The position numbers and the translations under genes were made by a program. A stretch of DNA of 48,410 nt from Calditrichia bacterium (GTDB taxonomy: Bacteria > Calditrichota > Calditrichia > RBG-13-44-9 > J075), in contig JANQRS010000079.1 in the NCBI GenBank assembly GCA_028284445.1, forward strand, positions 1-48,410, read 5' to 3'. The notes below the pieces were generated by a model that saw only the letters and a program-made list of their open reading frames with translations, ran no database searches and was not told the origin of the DNA. Positions 39,921 through 48,410 of the stretch are shown in pieces (position 1 is the first letter of the stretch; each line of letters begins with the position of its first letter).

Positions 39921-40327
39921 TCCTCGTTGATTCCTCCGTCTGGATTGACTATTTCAACGGTTTAGAAACTGTCCAAGCTGCACAACTGGACGGACTTCTA
40001 TCTCGACCCATATTGCTGGTTGGTGATCTGATCTACACAGAAGTGCTTCAAGGATTTCGTTCTGATGCGGATTTTCGTATGGCCAAAAGATTGTTGGATT
40101 GCTTCCCTTTTGTCAGCATTGGCGGCAAAGAAGTTGCTCAACGAAGCGCAGATGGGTATCGACATCTTCGCAAGGAAGGAATTACCGTTCGAAAAACCAT
40201 CGATATGATTATAGCCAGCTATTGTATCCTGAATGAGGTCACGCTTCTACATAATGATGCTGATTTTCACCCGATTGAAAAGCACCTGGGGCTAAGAGTG
40301 TTTCAGCCGGAGGAGCAGAACCAATAG
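39917..40327 (+). CDS. vapC: VapC PIN-domain ribonuclease toxin
   Basis: This 136-residue PIN protein cleaves RNA (typically tRNA or rRNA) with a Mg2+-binding acidic site. Visible acidic residues are Asp5 in Val-Asp-Ser-Ser-Val-Trp-Ile-Asp, Glu in Tyr-Thr-Glu-Val-Leu-Gln-Gly (about 42), Asp in Ile-Asp-Met-Ile-Ile-Ala-Ser (about 97) and Asp in His-Asn-Asp-Ala-Asp-Phe (about 115). It starts with GTG inside GTGA at the antitoxin stop, so the two are translationally coupled. Confidence 0.92.
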   Translation: MILVDSSVWIDYFNGLETVQAAQLDGLLSRPILLVGDLIYTEVLQGFRSDADFRMAKRLLDCFPFVSIGGKEVAQRSADGYRHLRKEGITVRKTIDMIIASYCILNEVTLLHNDADFHPIEKHLGLRVFQPEEQNQ

Positions 40328-40459
40328 CCCAATCATGCTTCTGTGCCTAGTATCCAGCATCCGGCACCCACCATCCCCCTCCTTTGACAATCGCCTGCTT
40401 TTCCGTATCTTCGCTTGATTGATCTCTTCGCAAATTCCATAAAGTATTTCGGGGGTTCT

Positions 40460-41776
40460 ATGCAAAAAATCTGGTCTGTAGTTGGCCTGCTGGTGTTCTG
40501 TCTCTCTCTCCAGCTTGCCGCGCAGGATGTTCCGCAGGTATTCCGCGGGGCTATTGTTTACACGATTGCCGGTGATCCGATCGAGAATGGCGCACTGGTG
40601 GTTCATAAAGGGAAAATAGTGGCTGTCGGTCCATCTGCCGGCATCACTTCACCGGATGGTGCTGTCGAGCATGATGTGTCCGGCAAAAGCCTGATGCCCG
40701 GGATGGTTGATACCCACTCGCACCTCGGCTCCGGCGATGGCGGCGATCAATCTGCTTCCCTTCATCCCGATGTGCGTATTCTCGACACAATTGACCCGAC
40801 GGATGTCCAGTTCAAGAAAGCCCGCGCAGGGGGCATTACCACAGTGAACGTGATGCCTGGTTCCGGTCATTTGATGAGCGGCCAAACTGCATACTTGAAG
40901 CTGCGTGATGCCAATATCATCGAAGACATGCTTTTCTGCGATGATATCGAAAACGGTGTGTGTGGCGGATTAAAAATGGCGAACGGCACGAATTCCATAA
41001 AGAAGAAGAAACCCTTTTCCGGCACCCGCGCCAAATCTGCGGCAATGGTTCGCAATCTCTTTATGAAGGCCCGTGAGTATCAGAAAAAAGTAGCAGCGGG
41101 CAAGGGGAAAGCCGACAAAATGCCGCCGCGTAATTTGCAAATGGAAACCCTGGTAGAGGTGATGGAAGGTAAGCGCATCGTTCACCATCATACCCATCGT
41201 CACGACGATATTCTGACAGTGCTGAGACTGTCAAAAGAATTTGGCTTTCGCGTGGTGTTGCACCATGTTAGCGAGGCCTGGAAAGTTGCTGATGAAATTG
41301 CTGCTGCCGGTGCACCATGCTCGATTATTTCGATCGATAGTCCCGGTGGTAAGCTGGAAGCCGTTCATCTGCGGAATGAAAACGGCGCTGCCCTCGAAAA
41401 AGCCGGCGCTGATGTGGCCTATCATACCGATGACGGAATTACCGATTCCCGGCTCTTTCTGCGCTCGGCCGCACTCGGTGTGCGCTACGGGATGTCGCGG
41501 GCCAAGGCCCTGGAAGCAATGACGATGGCAGGTGCGCGGATGATGGATCTGCAGGATCAAATTGGGTCCCTGGAAAAAGGCAAGGATGCCGATTTTGTGA
41601 TTCTCTCAGGCGATCCTCTCAGCGTTTACAGCAAGATTGAGCAAACCTGGGTTGAGGGCGAGAAGCTGTTTGACCGCGCGATTCCTGAACATAAGAAATA
41701 TGCCGTCGGAGGCTACGGTGTTTTCCGGCCCCGCATGGCCCATCATGACGGAGGTGCGCTATGTTGCGAACAGTAA
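40460..41776 (+). CDS. Secreted amidohydrolase (imidazolonepropionase-like)
   Basis: I start at ATG 40460 (438 residues), where GGGGG precedes and a signal peptide follows (Val-Val-Gly-Leu-Leu-Val-Phe-Cys-Leu-Ser-Leu-Gln-Leu-Ala-Ala-Gln). A TTG at 40415 is less likely. The metal-binding amidohydrolase motifs are present: Asp-Thr-His-Ser-His (HxH), His-His-His-Thr-His-Arg-His and Tyr-His-Thr-Asp-Asp-Gly. The C-terminal Ile-Gly-Ser-Leu-Glu-Lys-Gly-Lys-Asp-Ala-Asp is the standard end. It probably hydrolyses amide or ring bonds in the periplasm; the substrate is unknown. It overlaps the next gene by 16 nt. Confidence 0.87.
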   Translation: MQKIWSVVGLLVFCLSLQLAAQDVPQVFRGAIVYTIAGDPIENGALVVHKGKIVAVGPSAGITSPDGAVEHDVSGKSLMPGMVDTHSHLGSGDGGDQSASLHPDVRILDTIDPTDVQFKKARAGGITTVNVMPGSGHLMSGQTAYLKLRDANIIEDMLFCDDIENGVCGGLKMANGTNSIKKKKPFSGTRAKSAAMVRNLFMKAREYQKKVAAGKGKADKMPPRNLQMETLVEVMEGKRIVHHHTHRHDDILTVLRLSKEFGFRVVLHHVSEAWKVADEIAAAGAPCSIISIDSPGGKLEAVHLRNENGAALEKAGADVAYHTDDGITDSRLFLRSAALGVRYGMSRAKALEAMTMAGARMMDLQDQIGSLEKGKDADFVILSGDPLSVYSKIEQTWVEGEKLFDRAIPEHKKYAVGGYGVFRPRMAHHDGGALCCEQ

Positions 41777-42963
41777 TGATGTTTTTCCTGGTGTTGCCGG
41801 TGATGCTCTTCGCGCAAATTGCGGTGACTGGTGAGTTGGTTTATTCCTCTGCCGGCGATCCCATTCAAAATGGCGTCGTTTTGTTGAAGGATGGCAAAAT
41901 CGAGAAGGTTGGAGCTGCTGCGGATGTTGCTATTCCGGATGGATATCGGGTCATGTCCGGTAAGGTCATTTCACCGGGGCTGATAGATGCACATTCTGTG
42001 GTCGGCATCGCCGGGATGTATAATACCCGCTTTGACCAGGATCAGCTCGATAAATCGTCGCCCATTCAACCGGAATTGCGGGCAATGGATGCTTACAACG
42101 GTCGCGAAGGTCTTGTGGAGTGGGTGCGTCGCTTTGGTGTGACCACCCTGCATACCGGTCATGCGCCAGGTGCGTTAATCAGCGGCCAAACCGTGATTGT
42201 GAAGACCGATGGCGAGACATTGGAAACAGCGGTCGTTAAACCCACTGCCATGATGACAATGACTCTCGGGTCAAATGTCCGCTCAAATTTCAAATCGCCC
42301 GGGACTCGTGCCAAGGGAATGGCCATGATTCGTTCTCAACTGTTTAAAAGCCAGGGCTACGCAAAAAAAGTCGCAAATGCCAAAAAGGACAAGATGCCTG
42401 AGCGCGATCTTGCCCATGAAGCCATAGGAAAAACCCTTTCAGGCGAAATGCCTGTGCTACTAACAGCGCAGCGCAGCACCGAAATTATGAGCGCATTGCG
42501 TCTGGCAAAGGAGTTTGATTTGAACCTGGTGCTTGATGGGGCAGCCGAGGCCTATATGCTGCTGGACAAAATCAAGGCTGCCGACGTGCCGGTGATTATC
42601 CATCCAACCATGGCCCGCAATCGCGGCGATACCCGAAATGCCACTTATGAAACCGCAGCAAAGCTTCATAAAGCCGGTATCTTATTCGCCTTCCAGAGCG
42701 GATACGAAGGCTATGTGCCCAAAACCCGCGTTCTGGTGTATGAAGCAGCGATTGCCGTTGCCAATGGACTTCCGGCCGATGCGGCCATCAAGGCGATGAC
42801 GATCGATGCAGCCAAAATTCTTGGTATTGATGCCCGAGTCGGTTCACTCGAAGCCGGGAAAGATGCGGACGTGGTTATTTATGACGGTGATCCCTTCGAA
42901 TATACATCGCATGTTTGCGGGGTGATCATTAATGGCAAGGTTGTTAGCGAGGAATGTGAATAG
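41761..42963 (+). CDS. Degenerate amidohydrolase paralogue, probably non-catalytic
   Basis: This 400-residue paralogue follows the first amidohydrolase with GGAGG and a 16-nt overlap. It keeps the signal peptide, the fold and the C-terminal Val-Gly-Ser-Leu-Glu-Ala-Gly-Lys-Asp-Ala-Asp. The metal ligands are altered: the HxH place reads His-Ser-Val, the His-rich block reads Thr-Ala-Gln-Arg-Ser-Thr, and the His-Thr-Asp place reads Phe-Gln-Ser-Gly. It probably acts as a non-enzymatic partner or stabiliser of the first protein. Confidence 0.82.
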   Translation: MLRTVMMFFLVLPVMLFAQIAVTGELVYSSAGDPIQNGVVLLKDGKIEKVGAAADVAIPDGYRVMSGKVISPGLIDAHSVVGIAGMYNTRFDQDQLDKSSPIQPELRAMDAYNGREGLVEWVRRFGVTTLHTGHAPGALISGQTVIVKTDGETLETAVVKPTAMMTMTLGSNVRSNFKSPGTRAKGMAMIRSQLFKSQGYAKKVANAKKDKMPERDLAHEAIGKTLSGEMPVLLTAQRSTEIMSALRLAKEFDLNLVLDGAAEAYMLLDKIKAADVPVIIHPTMARNRGDTRNATYETAAKLHKAGILFAFQSGYEGYVPKTRVLVYEAAIAVANGLPADAAIKAMTIDAAKILGIDARVGSLEAGKDADVVIYDGDPFEYTSHVCGVIINGKVVSEECE

Positions 42964-43019
42964 ACTCGCTGCGCTCGTGTTAGCTCACTGCGTTCGCGTC
43001 AGGCTCGCAAGCTCGCCGT

Positions 43020-43065
43020 CACATCCCCCTAAATCCCCCTTCGAAGGGGGATTTAGGGGGATGTG
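43020..43065. repeat. 46-bp perfect palindrome, dispersed repeat copy 1
   Basis: Arms of 23 bp (CACATCCCCCTAAATCCCCC...) meet at TTCGAA (43040-43045) with no mismatch. There is no T-run. An imperfect second copy lies at 45929-45973, and the pair brackets aceE. Similar CCCCC/GGGGG palindromes are known as dispersed repeats in various bacteria. Confidence 0.85.
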
Positions 43066-43187
43066 CTTTAGGCGGGTATCGATCTCTTGCGCTGCTTTTG
43101 TACTTTCATCACACCCCCTTTTTTACTATATTGGAGGGCTGTACTATAAACTGAAATGAGCGATATTTAACAAGAGGAGCGACATAT

Positions 43188-45896
43188 ATGCACGAAGACC
43201 TGGTGCTCGAAAAGTTTAAGAAAATGGTGGGTGTAAACGGAGACATGGATTCCGAGGAAACCGCTGAATGGCTGGAGGCATTACAGGGCGTTTTGGTGCA
43301 TCGTGGCTCTGATCGCGCCCATTTCCTTCTTACCCAGCTATTGCGCAGTAGTTACTATAAAGGTCTGAAGCTCCCCTTCTTCCCCAATACACCATATATA
43401 AACACTATCCCGGCTGATCAACATGTTGAATATCCGGGAGATCGTGAAATTGAGCGGCGTATCAAGAGTATCATTCGCTGGAATGCCATGGCAATGGTAA
43501 CGCGTGCCAACAAAAAGTTTCCGGGCATCGGCGGACATATCTCGACATTCGCCTCGTCAGCAACGCTTTATGAAGTTGGGTTCAACCACTTCTTCAGAGG
43601 GAAGGGAGAGGGATTTGACGGCGATTTGATTTATATGCAGGGGCATGGATCGCCCGGGATCTATTCCCGCGCTTACCTGGAAGGCCGTTTGAGTGAAGAA
43701 CAACTGATTGCCTTCCGTCGGGAATTGCATAACGGCCTGTCATCATATCCGCATCCATATCTGATGCCCGATTTCTGGGAATTCCCAACTGTTTCGATGG
43801 GGCTTGGACCGATTTCCGCCATCTATCAGGCGCGCTTTGCTCGCTATATGCATGATCGCGGTCTAAAAGACACCTCGAATCAGCGGGTTTGGGCCTTCCT
43901 CGGCGACGGCGAAACCGACGAACCGGAATCCCTGGGCGCAATCACCCTTGCTTCCCGTGAGCGTCTTGATAACCTGATTTTTGTCATCAACTGTAACCTG
44001 CAGCGACTGGACGGACCGGTTCGCGGTAACGGCAAGATTATCCAGGAACTGGAAACGGTTTTCCGCGGTGCTGGCTGGAATGTGATTAAGGTGATTTGGG
44101 GCGAAGATTGGGATCCGATTTTCGAAGCAGATACCGATGGGTACCTGATCAAGCGTCTCGATGAAATCGTTGATGGTCATCAGCAAAAATATATTGTGGA
44201 AGACGGTTCTTATTTTCGTCAGCACTTCTTCGGTAAATACCCGGAACTGCTGCAACTGGTCGAAAACTATTCCGACGAACAGTTGATGAAGATGCGCCTC
44301 GGTGGTCACGATCCGGTGAAGGTTTACAATGCCTATCGCAACGCTGTAAGCAATGAAGGATCACCGACCGTTATCCTCGCTCGTACTATTAAAGGATATG
44401 GCCTGGGTGAGGCCGGTGAGGGACGTAACGTGACTCACAATCAGAAGAAGCTGAACGAAGACGAAATGCGCCATTTCCGTGATCGCTTCAACATTCCGGT
44501 ACCGGATAAGAATCTGGCCGATGCGCCTTTTTATCGCCCGGATAAGAATAGCCCGGAAATTCAGTACATAATGGATCGCCGCGCGGCACTTGGCGGCTTT
44601 GTGCCTGCACGTCGCACGGTGGAAGAAAAGGTGGAGACACCGCAGCTCGACTTCTTTAATGAATTCCTTGTTGGCAGCGATCGGGAAGTCTCGACCACCA
44701 TGGTCTTTGTCAGGATGTTATCGCAAATGGTCAAGCATCCGAAAATTGGCCGTCAGGTGGTGCCGATTGTGCCGGATGAAGCCCGCACATTTGGTATGGA
44801 CTTCCTCTTCCGCCAGGTTGGTATTTACGCATCCAACGGTCAGCAGTATGAGCCGGTAGATGCTGACTCATTTCTTTATTACCGTGAAGAGAAGAACGGT
44901 CAGATCCTGGAAGAAGGGATTACTGAAGCCGGTTCAATGGCCTCATTTACAGCTGCCGGCACGTCTCACGCCAATTACGGCGTCGACATGATTCCCTTTT
45001 ACATCTACTACTCGATGTTTGGATTCCAGCGCATTGGTGATCTGGCCTGGGCGTTTGGAGACCAGCGCGGCAGGGGCTTCCTGATTGGTGGTACGTCCGG
45101 ACGTACCACGCTGAATGGTGAAGGTCTTCAGCATCAGGATGGTCACAGCCACGTATTGTCCAGCACCATTCCGAACTGCATTAGCTATGATCCGGCATGG
45201 GCATATGAAATTGCGGTAATTATCCAGGACGGTCTCCGGCGGATGTATACTGACCGTGAGGACATTTTCTATTATATCACCGTGCACAATGAAAACTATC
45301 AGATGCCTGAAATGCCGAAGGACAAGAAAGTTCAGGAAGGTATTGTCAAAGGGCTTTATAAATTCAAAGCGGCACCGAAAGGCAAGGGAAAAAGCAAGCG
45401 TCCGAAAGTGCAGGTGTTTGGTAGTGGCGCATTAATGAATGAAGCGCTTCGTGCTCAGCAGATGCTCGATGAAAAATACAACATCGCTGCCGACGTATGG
45501 AGCGTAACGAGCTATAGTGAACTGCGTCGAGATGCGCAGAACGTTGAGCGTTGGAATCTGCTGAATCCTTCCAAGAAGCCGAAGAAGTCTTATCTGGAAA
45601 CGGTGATGGAAAAAGAAGAAGGACCGATCATTGCTACCTCCGATTATATGAGTGTGCTGCCGGATGGACTGGCGCCATGGTTGGATGGACGTATGTATGC
45701 GCTCGGTACCGATGGCTTTGGACGCAGCGAAACGCGTGAAGAACTGCGCCGCTTTTTCGAAGTGGATGCTGAATCCGTTACACTGGCAGTGCTGGCACAA
45801 TTGGTCAAGCGTGGTGAGGTCGCCAAGACCGTCCTCACGAAAGCCGTTAAGGAACTCGATATTGATCCGAATAAGCCCAATCCGCTGAAGGATTGA
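43188..45896 (+). CDS. aceE: Pyruvate dehydrogenase E1 component (homodimeric, AceE type)
   Basis: This 902-residue enzyme decarboxylates pyruvate with thiamine diphosphate and passes acetyl groups to E2 of the pyruvate dehydrogenase complex. It aligns along its whole length with E. coli AceE (887 residues): Tyr-Ile-Asn-Thr-Ile-Pro, Arg-Arg-Ile-Lys-Ser-Ile-Ile-Arg-Trp-Asn-Ala, Gly-Asp-Gly-Glu-Thr-Asp-Glu-Pro-Glu-Ser (the ThDP/Mg2+ motif), and Gly-Gly-Thr-Ser-Gly-Arg-Thr-Thr-Leu-Asn-Gly-Glu-Gly-Leu-Gln-His. The start has GAGGAG 8 nt upstream. No E2 or E3 gene is adjacent. Confidence 0.97.
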   Translation: MHEDLVLEKFKKMVGVNGDMDSEETAEWLEALQGVLVHRGSDRAHFLLTQLLRSSYYKGLKLPFFPNTPYINTIPADQHVEYPGDREIERRIKSIIRWNAMAMVTRANKKFPGIGGHISTFASSATLYEVGFNHFFRGKGEGFDGDLIYMQGHGSPGIYSRAYLEGRLSEEQLIAFRRELHNGLSSYPHPYLMPDFWEFPTVSMGLGPISAIYQARFARYMHDRGLKDTSNQRVWAFLGDGETDEPESLGAITLASRERLDNLIFVINCNLQRLDGPVRGNGKIIQELETVFRGAGWNVIKVIWGEDWDPIFEADTDGYLIKRLDEIVDGHQQKYIVEDGSYFRQHFFGKYPELLQLVENYSDEQLMKMRLGGHDPVKVYNAYRNAVSNEGSPTVILARTIKGYGLGEAGEGRNVTHNQKKLNEDEMRHFRDRFNIPVPDKNLADAPFYRPDKNSPEIQYIMDRRAALGGFVPARRTVEEKVETPQLDFFNEFLVGSDREVSTTMVFVRMLSQMVKHPKIGRQVVPIVPDEARTFGMDFLFRQVGIYASNGQQYEPVDADSFLYYREEKNGQILEEGITEAGSMASFTAAGTSHANYGVDMIPFYIYYSMFGFQRIGDLAWAFGDQRGRGFLIGGTSGRTTLNGEGLQHQDGHSHVLSSTIPNCISYDPAWAYEIAVIIQDGLRRMYTDREDIFYYITVHNENYQMPEMPKDKKVQEGIVKGLYKFKAAPKGKGKSKRPKVQVFGSGALMNEALRAQQMLDEKYNIAADVWSVTSYSELRRDAQNVERWNLLNPSKKPKKSYLETVMEKEEGPIIATSDYMSVLPDGLAPWLDGRMYALGTDGFGRSETREELRRFFEVDAESVTLAVLAQLVKRGEVAKTVLTKAVKELDIDPNKPNPLKD

Positions 45897-45928
45897 TGTT
45901 GAGATAGATATAAAAAGTGGTAAAACTT

Positions 45929-45973
45929 CACATCCCCCTGCTTCCCCTTCGAAGGGGGATTCAGGGGGATGTG
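45929..45973. repeat. Imperfect palindrome, dispersed repeat copy 2
   Basis: CACATCCCCCTGC... and ...CAGGGGGATGTG fold around TTCGAA with one bulge and one or two mismatches. It lies 33 bp after the aceE stop. It may help end that transcript, though no T-run follows directly. Confidence 0.7.
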
Positions 45974-46113
45974 AGTAAAAGAGCGGCATTTGCCGCTTTT
46001 TTGCTTAAATGCCCAATTTCACATTCCTCTGGCAATACTCTCCAACTTTTCCCTACATTCACAAATACTGCCATAGAAGTGGTCTACCTCCACTCACCGT
46101 AAAGGAGATGCCG

Positions 46114-48180
46114 ATGTTTGCTGTCCTACGCCACTCGTTTGTATATGCCTGTCTGCTGCTTATGATTGCCGGCAGTGGTATAATTGCTGAAGATATCCAG
46201 ATCAGATTTTTCAATAGCGCCACCGGCGCTGCCATAGAAGCAGATGGATTGTTCATCCAGGGAGACGACATTCAACTGCGCGTTAGTCATGCAACAATGA
46301 AGCAAATGGCCGCCGGCAATGCTGTGGAGACACATCTGCCGCCCGGAACCTATGAGCTGACCGCCCAGGCAGCGGGTTACCACATGATGAGCAACTATTT
46401 CATCCTGGAAAAAGCGGCTGCACTTGACATACGCTTCTACCTCGAACCGGTCGAGCAACCGGTGGAAATGACCACGGACTATGTCATCACTCAGAAGCGG
46501 CCTGATGCCACCTTCATCAGTGGTTATGTTGTAGATGCTGAAAGTGGCGCCCCCCTGCAAGATGTTCAGATCAATTCGACGAGCGCTGTATCTGCAGTGA
46601 GTAGCGATGAAAGCGGCTATTTTGCAATATATGTTGCAGCCGATAGCGATGAAGGTGATTTGAGCTTCTCTCGCAATGGCTACGTTAGACAGCATCGCAG
46701 CGGTGTGGAAATTTGGTCGAATGGTGATTGGCAATATCAGATTCGCTTGAGGAAGGGCGCTGGCCGTGAAGACATTTCCGATAGCAAAGAGATACGTCGC
46801 CGCGAGGCTGCCGAAGTAGGATGCGAAGACTGTGAAACGCATCCGCATCAAACTGCGAGTGAGAAGCGCACGCAAGATCCTACCCTGATTCGTGGTTCGA
46901 TTCGTGTCGGGCGATCCTGCACCGGGACCAGTTGCACCACAGTTGAGGTTTACGATATCCAGACCTACGTGAAGCGCGTGGTGCCTTCAGAGTGGTTCTC
47001 CTGCTGGGGCGATCTCTCATCGGGATTGGAGTCCCTTCGAGCCGGAGCGGTTGCTGTCCGCACCTATGCCAGCTGGCACGTCTATAATCCAATTGCCACA
47101 ACCTATGATATCTGCGAGAATACCTTCTGCCAATTCTTTGGCAATGCGCAAAGCAGCAATGGCAATGTCGCAACAGACGATACCGAGCGCTTTGTGATGA
47201 TAGATGGAGCCAGCAATATTCCTCGCTCTGAATACTCCGCTGAAAATAACGATGCCGGATGCGGCGACGGTTTTGCCGGAACAGGCACATCGACCGCACC
47301 CTGCATTTCCGATCCGGTATGCGTCGGTCAAACGACATTTGGGCATGGCCGTGGCTTATGTCAATACGGCACGATTCGCTGGGCGGCTGGCAGCGTGATT
47401 ACACGGTCTGCGCCTTGTTCGGCCGGTAGCGCGCATAGCAATGGCACCAAAACCTGGCAGGAAATGCTCGACCATTATTATCCGAACTACACACTGGTGC
47501 AGGCCGCGGCCGCCACTTCACTGAACGTTTTGGCGATGCCTTTGCGAAGCAGCCCAGGTGAAACGGTGACCATGGAATACTGGATTGATGCCGCACCGTC
47601 TATCAGCCTTATGCTCGGAGCCTCGGTGGCGCCGACCGGCACTATCAATTGGGTTAGCGATGAAGCAAACGATGTGAAGGTGGATCTGGTATCGGGTATC
47701 AATATTGTCAATCGTAGCTTTGATCTGCCGATCGATTTAGCTGTTGGTACCTACGATATTTTGGCCGGATTGTGGTATGATAATGACAATAACGACGTCA
47801 TCAACACTGGTGATTTTCAAATGGATAGTGAAGTGTTTGCATCTGCCCTGGTGTTAGAGCCGGTCGCTATTGAACCGGTTGATCAGGCCTTGCCTGCTGA
47901 GTTTCAATTGGCGCAAAACTATCCCAATCCCTTTAATCCAACAACCACTATTCAGTTTTCAATCCGTAATGCCTCACAAGTGCGCTTGACAGTATTTAAT
48001 GCCATCGGCGAAGAAGTTAGCTCGTTGGTTGATGAATCACTTGCTGCCGGTACCTACAACGTTCAGTGGGATGCACTTGGCCTTAGTAGCGGTATATATG
48101 TGTATCGTCTGGAGGCTGTTGATCTTCAAAGTGGTAAAGCGGGTTTTGTCGACACAAAAAAAATGATCTTATCAAGGTAG
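46114..48180 (+). CDS. Secreted SpoIID-domain protein with a C-terminal sorting-type domain
   Basis: I start at ATG 46114 (688 residues) with AGGAG 7 nt upstream, not the ATG at 46108 or the longer frame. After a signal peptide come two carboxypeptidase-regulatory-like beta domains (about 20-120 and 160-225). A SpoIID/LytB domain (about 265-430) follows: Val-Lys-Arg-Val-Val-Pro-Ser-Glu-Trp, Ala-Val-Arg-Thr-Tyr-Ala and Phe-Gly-His-Gly-Arg-Gly-Leu-Cys-Gln-Tyr-Gly. Residues about 595-688 hold Asn-Tyr-Pro-Asn-Pro-Phe-Asn-Pro-Thr and Gly-Ile-Tyr-Val-Tyr-Arg-Leu, a FlgD-like/type IX-type C-terminal domain. SpoIID proteins are peptidoglycan lytic enzymes; a surface or secreted cell-wall role is likely. 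Confidence 0.85.
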   Translation: MFAVLRHSFVYACLLLMIAGSGIIAEDIQIRFFNSATGAAIEADGLFIQGDDIQLRVSHATMKQMAAGNAVETHLPPGTYELTAQAAGYHMMSNYFILEKAAALDIRFYLEPVEQPVEMTTDYVITQKRPDATFISGYVVDAESGAPLQDVQINSTSAVSAVSSDESGYFAIYVAADSDEGDLSFSRNGYVRQHRSGVEIWSNGDWQYQIRLRKGAGREDISDSKEIRRREAAEVGCEDCETHPHQTASEKRTQDPTLIRGSIRVGRSCTGTSCTTVEVYDIQTYVKRVVPSEWFSCWGDLSSGLESLRAGAVAVRTYASWHVYNPIATTYDICENTFCQFFGNAQSSNGNVATDDTERFVMIDGASNIPRSEYSAENNDAGCGDGFAGTGTSTAPCISDPVCVGQTTFGHGRGLCQYGTIRWAAGSVITRSAPCSAGSAHSNGTKTWQEMLDHYYPNYTLVQAAAATSLNVLAMPLRSSPGETVTMEYWIDAAPSISLMLGASVAPTGTINWVSDEANDVKVDLVSGINIVNRSFDLPIDLAVGTYDILAGLWYDNDNNDVINTGDFQMDSEVFASALVLEPVAIEPVDQALPAEFQLAQNYPNPFNPTTTIQFSIRNASQVRLTVFNAIGEEVSSLVDESLAAGTYNVQWDALGLSSGIYVYRLEAVDLQSGKAGFVDTKKMILSR

Positions 48181-48202
48181 CAGTTTGCCCGATAATAGGG
48201 CT

Positions 48203-48286
48203 TACTGGATACTGGATACTGGATACTGGATACTGGATACTGGATACTGGATACTGGATACTGGATACTGGATACTGGATACTGGA
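48203..48286. repeat. Tandem heptamer repeat, TACTGGA x 12
   Basis: Twelve perfect 7-bp units (84 bp) begin 22 bp after the SpoIID-protein stop. It is a microsatellite-like array with no coding meaning that I can support. Confidence 0.95.
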
Positions 48287-48338
48287 AAGTAATTTGAATT
48301 GGTCTTGTGGCAATGTTTTTCTTTGATAATTTCGCTTC

Positions 48339-48410
48339 CAAGCATCAAGCATCAAGCATCAAGCATCAAGCATCAAGCATCAAGCATCAAGCATCAAGCA
48401 TCAAGCATCA
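48339..48410. repeat. Tandem heptamer repeat, CAAGCAT x about 10 (runs off the edge)
   Basis: A second, different 7-bp unit is repeated for at least 72 bp and continues past the window. It starts 52 bp after the first heptamer array. Confidence 0.95.

Noticed and set aside
43020..43065. The perfect palindrome as a terminator after the amidohydrolase pair
   Set aside because: No T-run follows on either strand, and a related copy elsewhere suggests a repeat family.
46126..46875. 249-residue minus-strand frame opposite the SpoIID-domain gene
   Set aside because: The plus-strand frame has a ribosome-binding site, signal peptide, known domains and a sorting domain. The opposite frame has no recognisable motif.
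48083..48355. Minus-strand frame with repeated Ser-Ile-Gln-Tyr-Pro-Val-Ser
   Set aside because: It is only the translation of the TACTGGA heptamer array.
48203..48410. Heptamer arrays as a CRISPR array
   Set aside because: The units are contiguous with no spacers, and no cas gene is in the window.

Overview
The window appears to be a bacterial chromosome of the FCB supergroup, from a lineage such as Calditrichota/KSB1/Ignavibacteriota-type candidate phyla. The main clue is the Asn-Tyr-Pro-Asn-Pro-Phe-Asn-Pro sorting/FlgD-like C-terminal domain on the secreted protein at 46.1-48.2 kb. Secreted kelch-hydrolase and amidohydrolase proteins and an unremarkable GC content fit this. The phylum call is inference; no rRNA is present.

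Layout. (1) 0-9.9 kb, chromosomal backbone: the end of a CHAT protein, nei (DNA repair glycosylase), a broken outer-membrane protein gene, a YHS-TlpA thioredoxin, a secreted kelch/glycoside-hydrolase-like protein coupled to a creatininase-family hydrolase, a LysE exporter, an APC permease-EIIA fusion and a Kbp-like BON-LysM protein. (2) 9,995-35,470: a 25.4-kb integrated element in a tRNA-Phe gene. A 34-bp identical repeat (inside a 93-bp repeat with five mismatches) lies at each end. The right copy completes the intact tRNA; the left copy is the displaced original 3' half and its terminator. (3) 35.5-48.4 kb, backbone again: a receiver/histidine-kinase-like protein, a TPR and a zinc-finger membrane protein, an M48 protease with two YbjQ proteins, a vapBC toxin-antitoxin pair, two amidohydrolase-like proteins (the second lacking its metal ligands), aceE (pyruvate dehydrogenase E1), a SpoIID-domain secreted protein, and two heptamer tandem repeats.

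Inside the element, the mobility module (25.5-31.05 kb, all plus strand) has a coiled-coil membrane protein, an OB-like small protein, an FtsK/TcpA-type coupling ATPase, a Rep_trans relaxase/initiator, an excisionase-like HTH and a tyrosine integrase. The order resembles ICEBs1/Tn916-type elements, but no mating-channel genes are present, so it looks mobilizable rather than self-conjugative. A divergent XRE regulator/metalloprotease pair (23.0-25.3 kb) resembles ImmR/ImmA control. The rest is predicted immune or conflict machinery: a nucleosidase-STAND ATPase overlapping a STAND-TIR-LRR-Roc-COR giant (11.4-17.8 kb); a transmembrane protein with a predicted periplasmic caspase, HEAT repeats and a cytoplasmic NACHT (19.8-22.8 kb) beside a four-helix membrane protein; and a nucleosidase-Hsp90-like ATPase pair (31.4-35.3 kb). 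The best candidates for an undescribed system are the two nucleosidase-containing operons near the two ends of the element and the periplasm-facing caspase-NACHT receptor.
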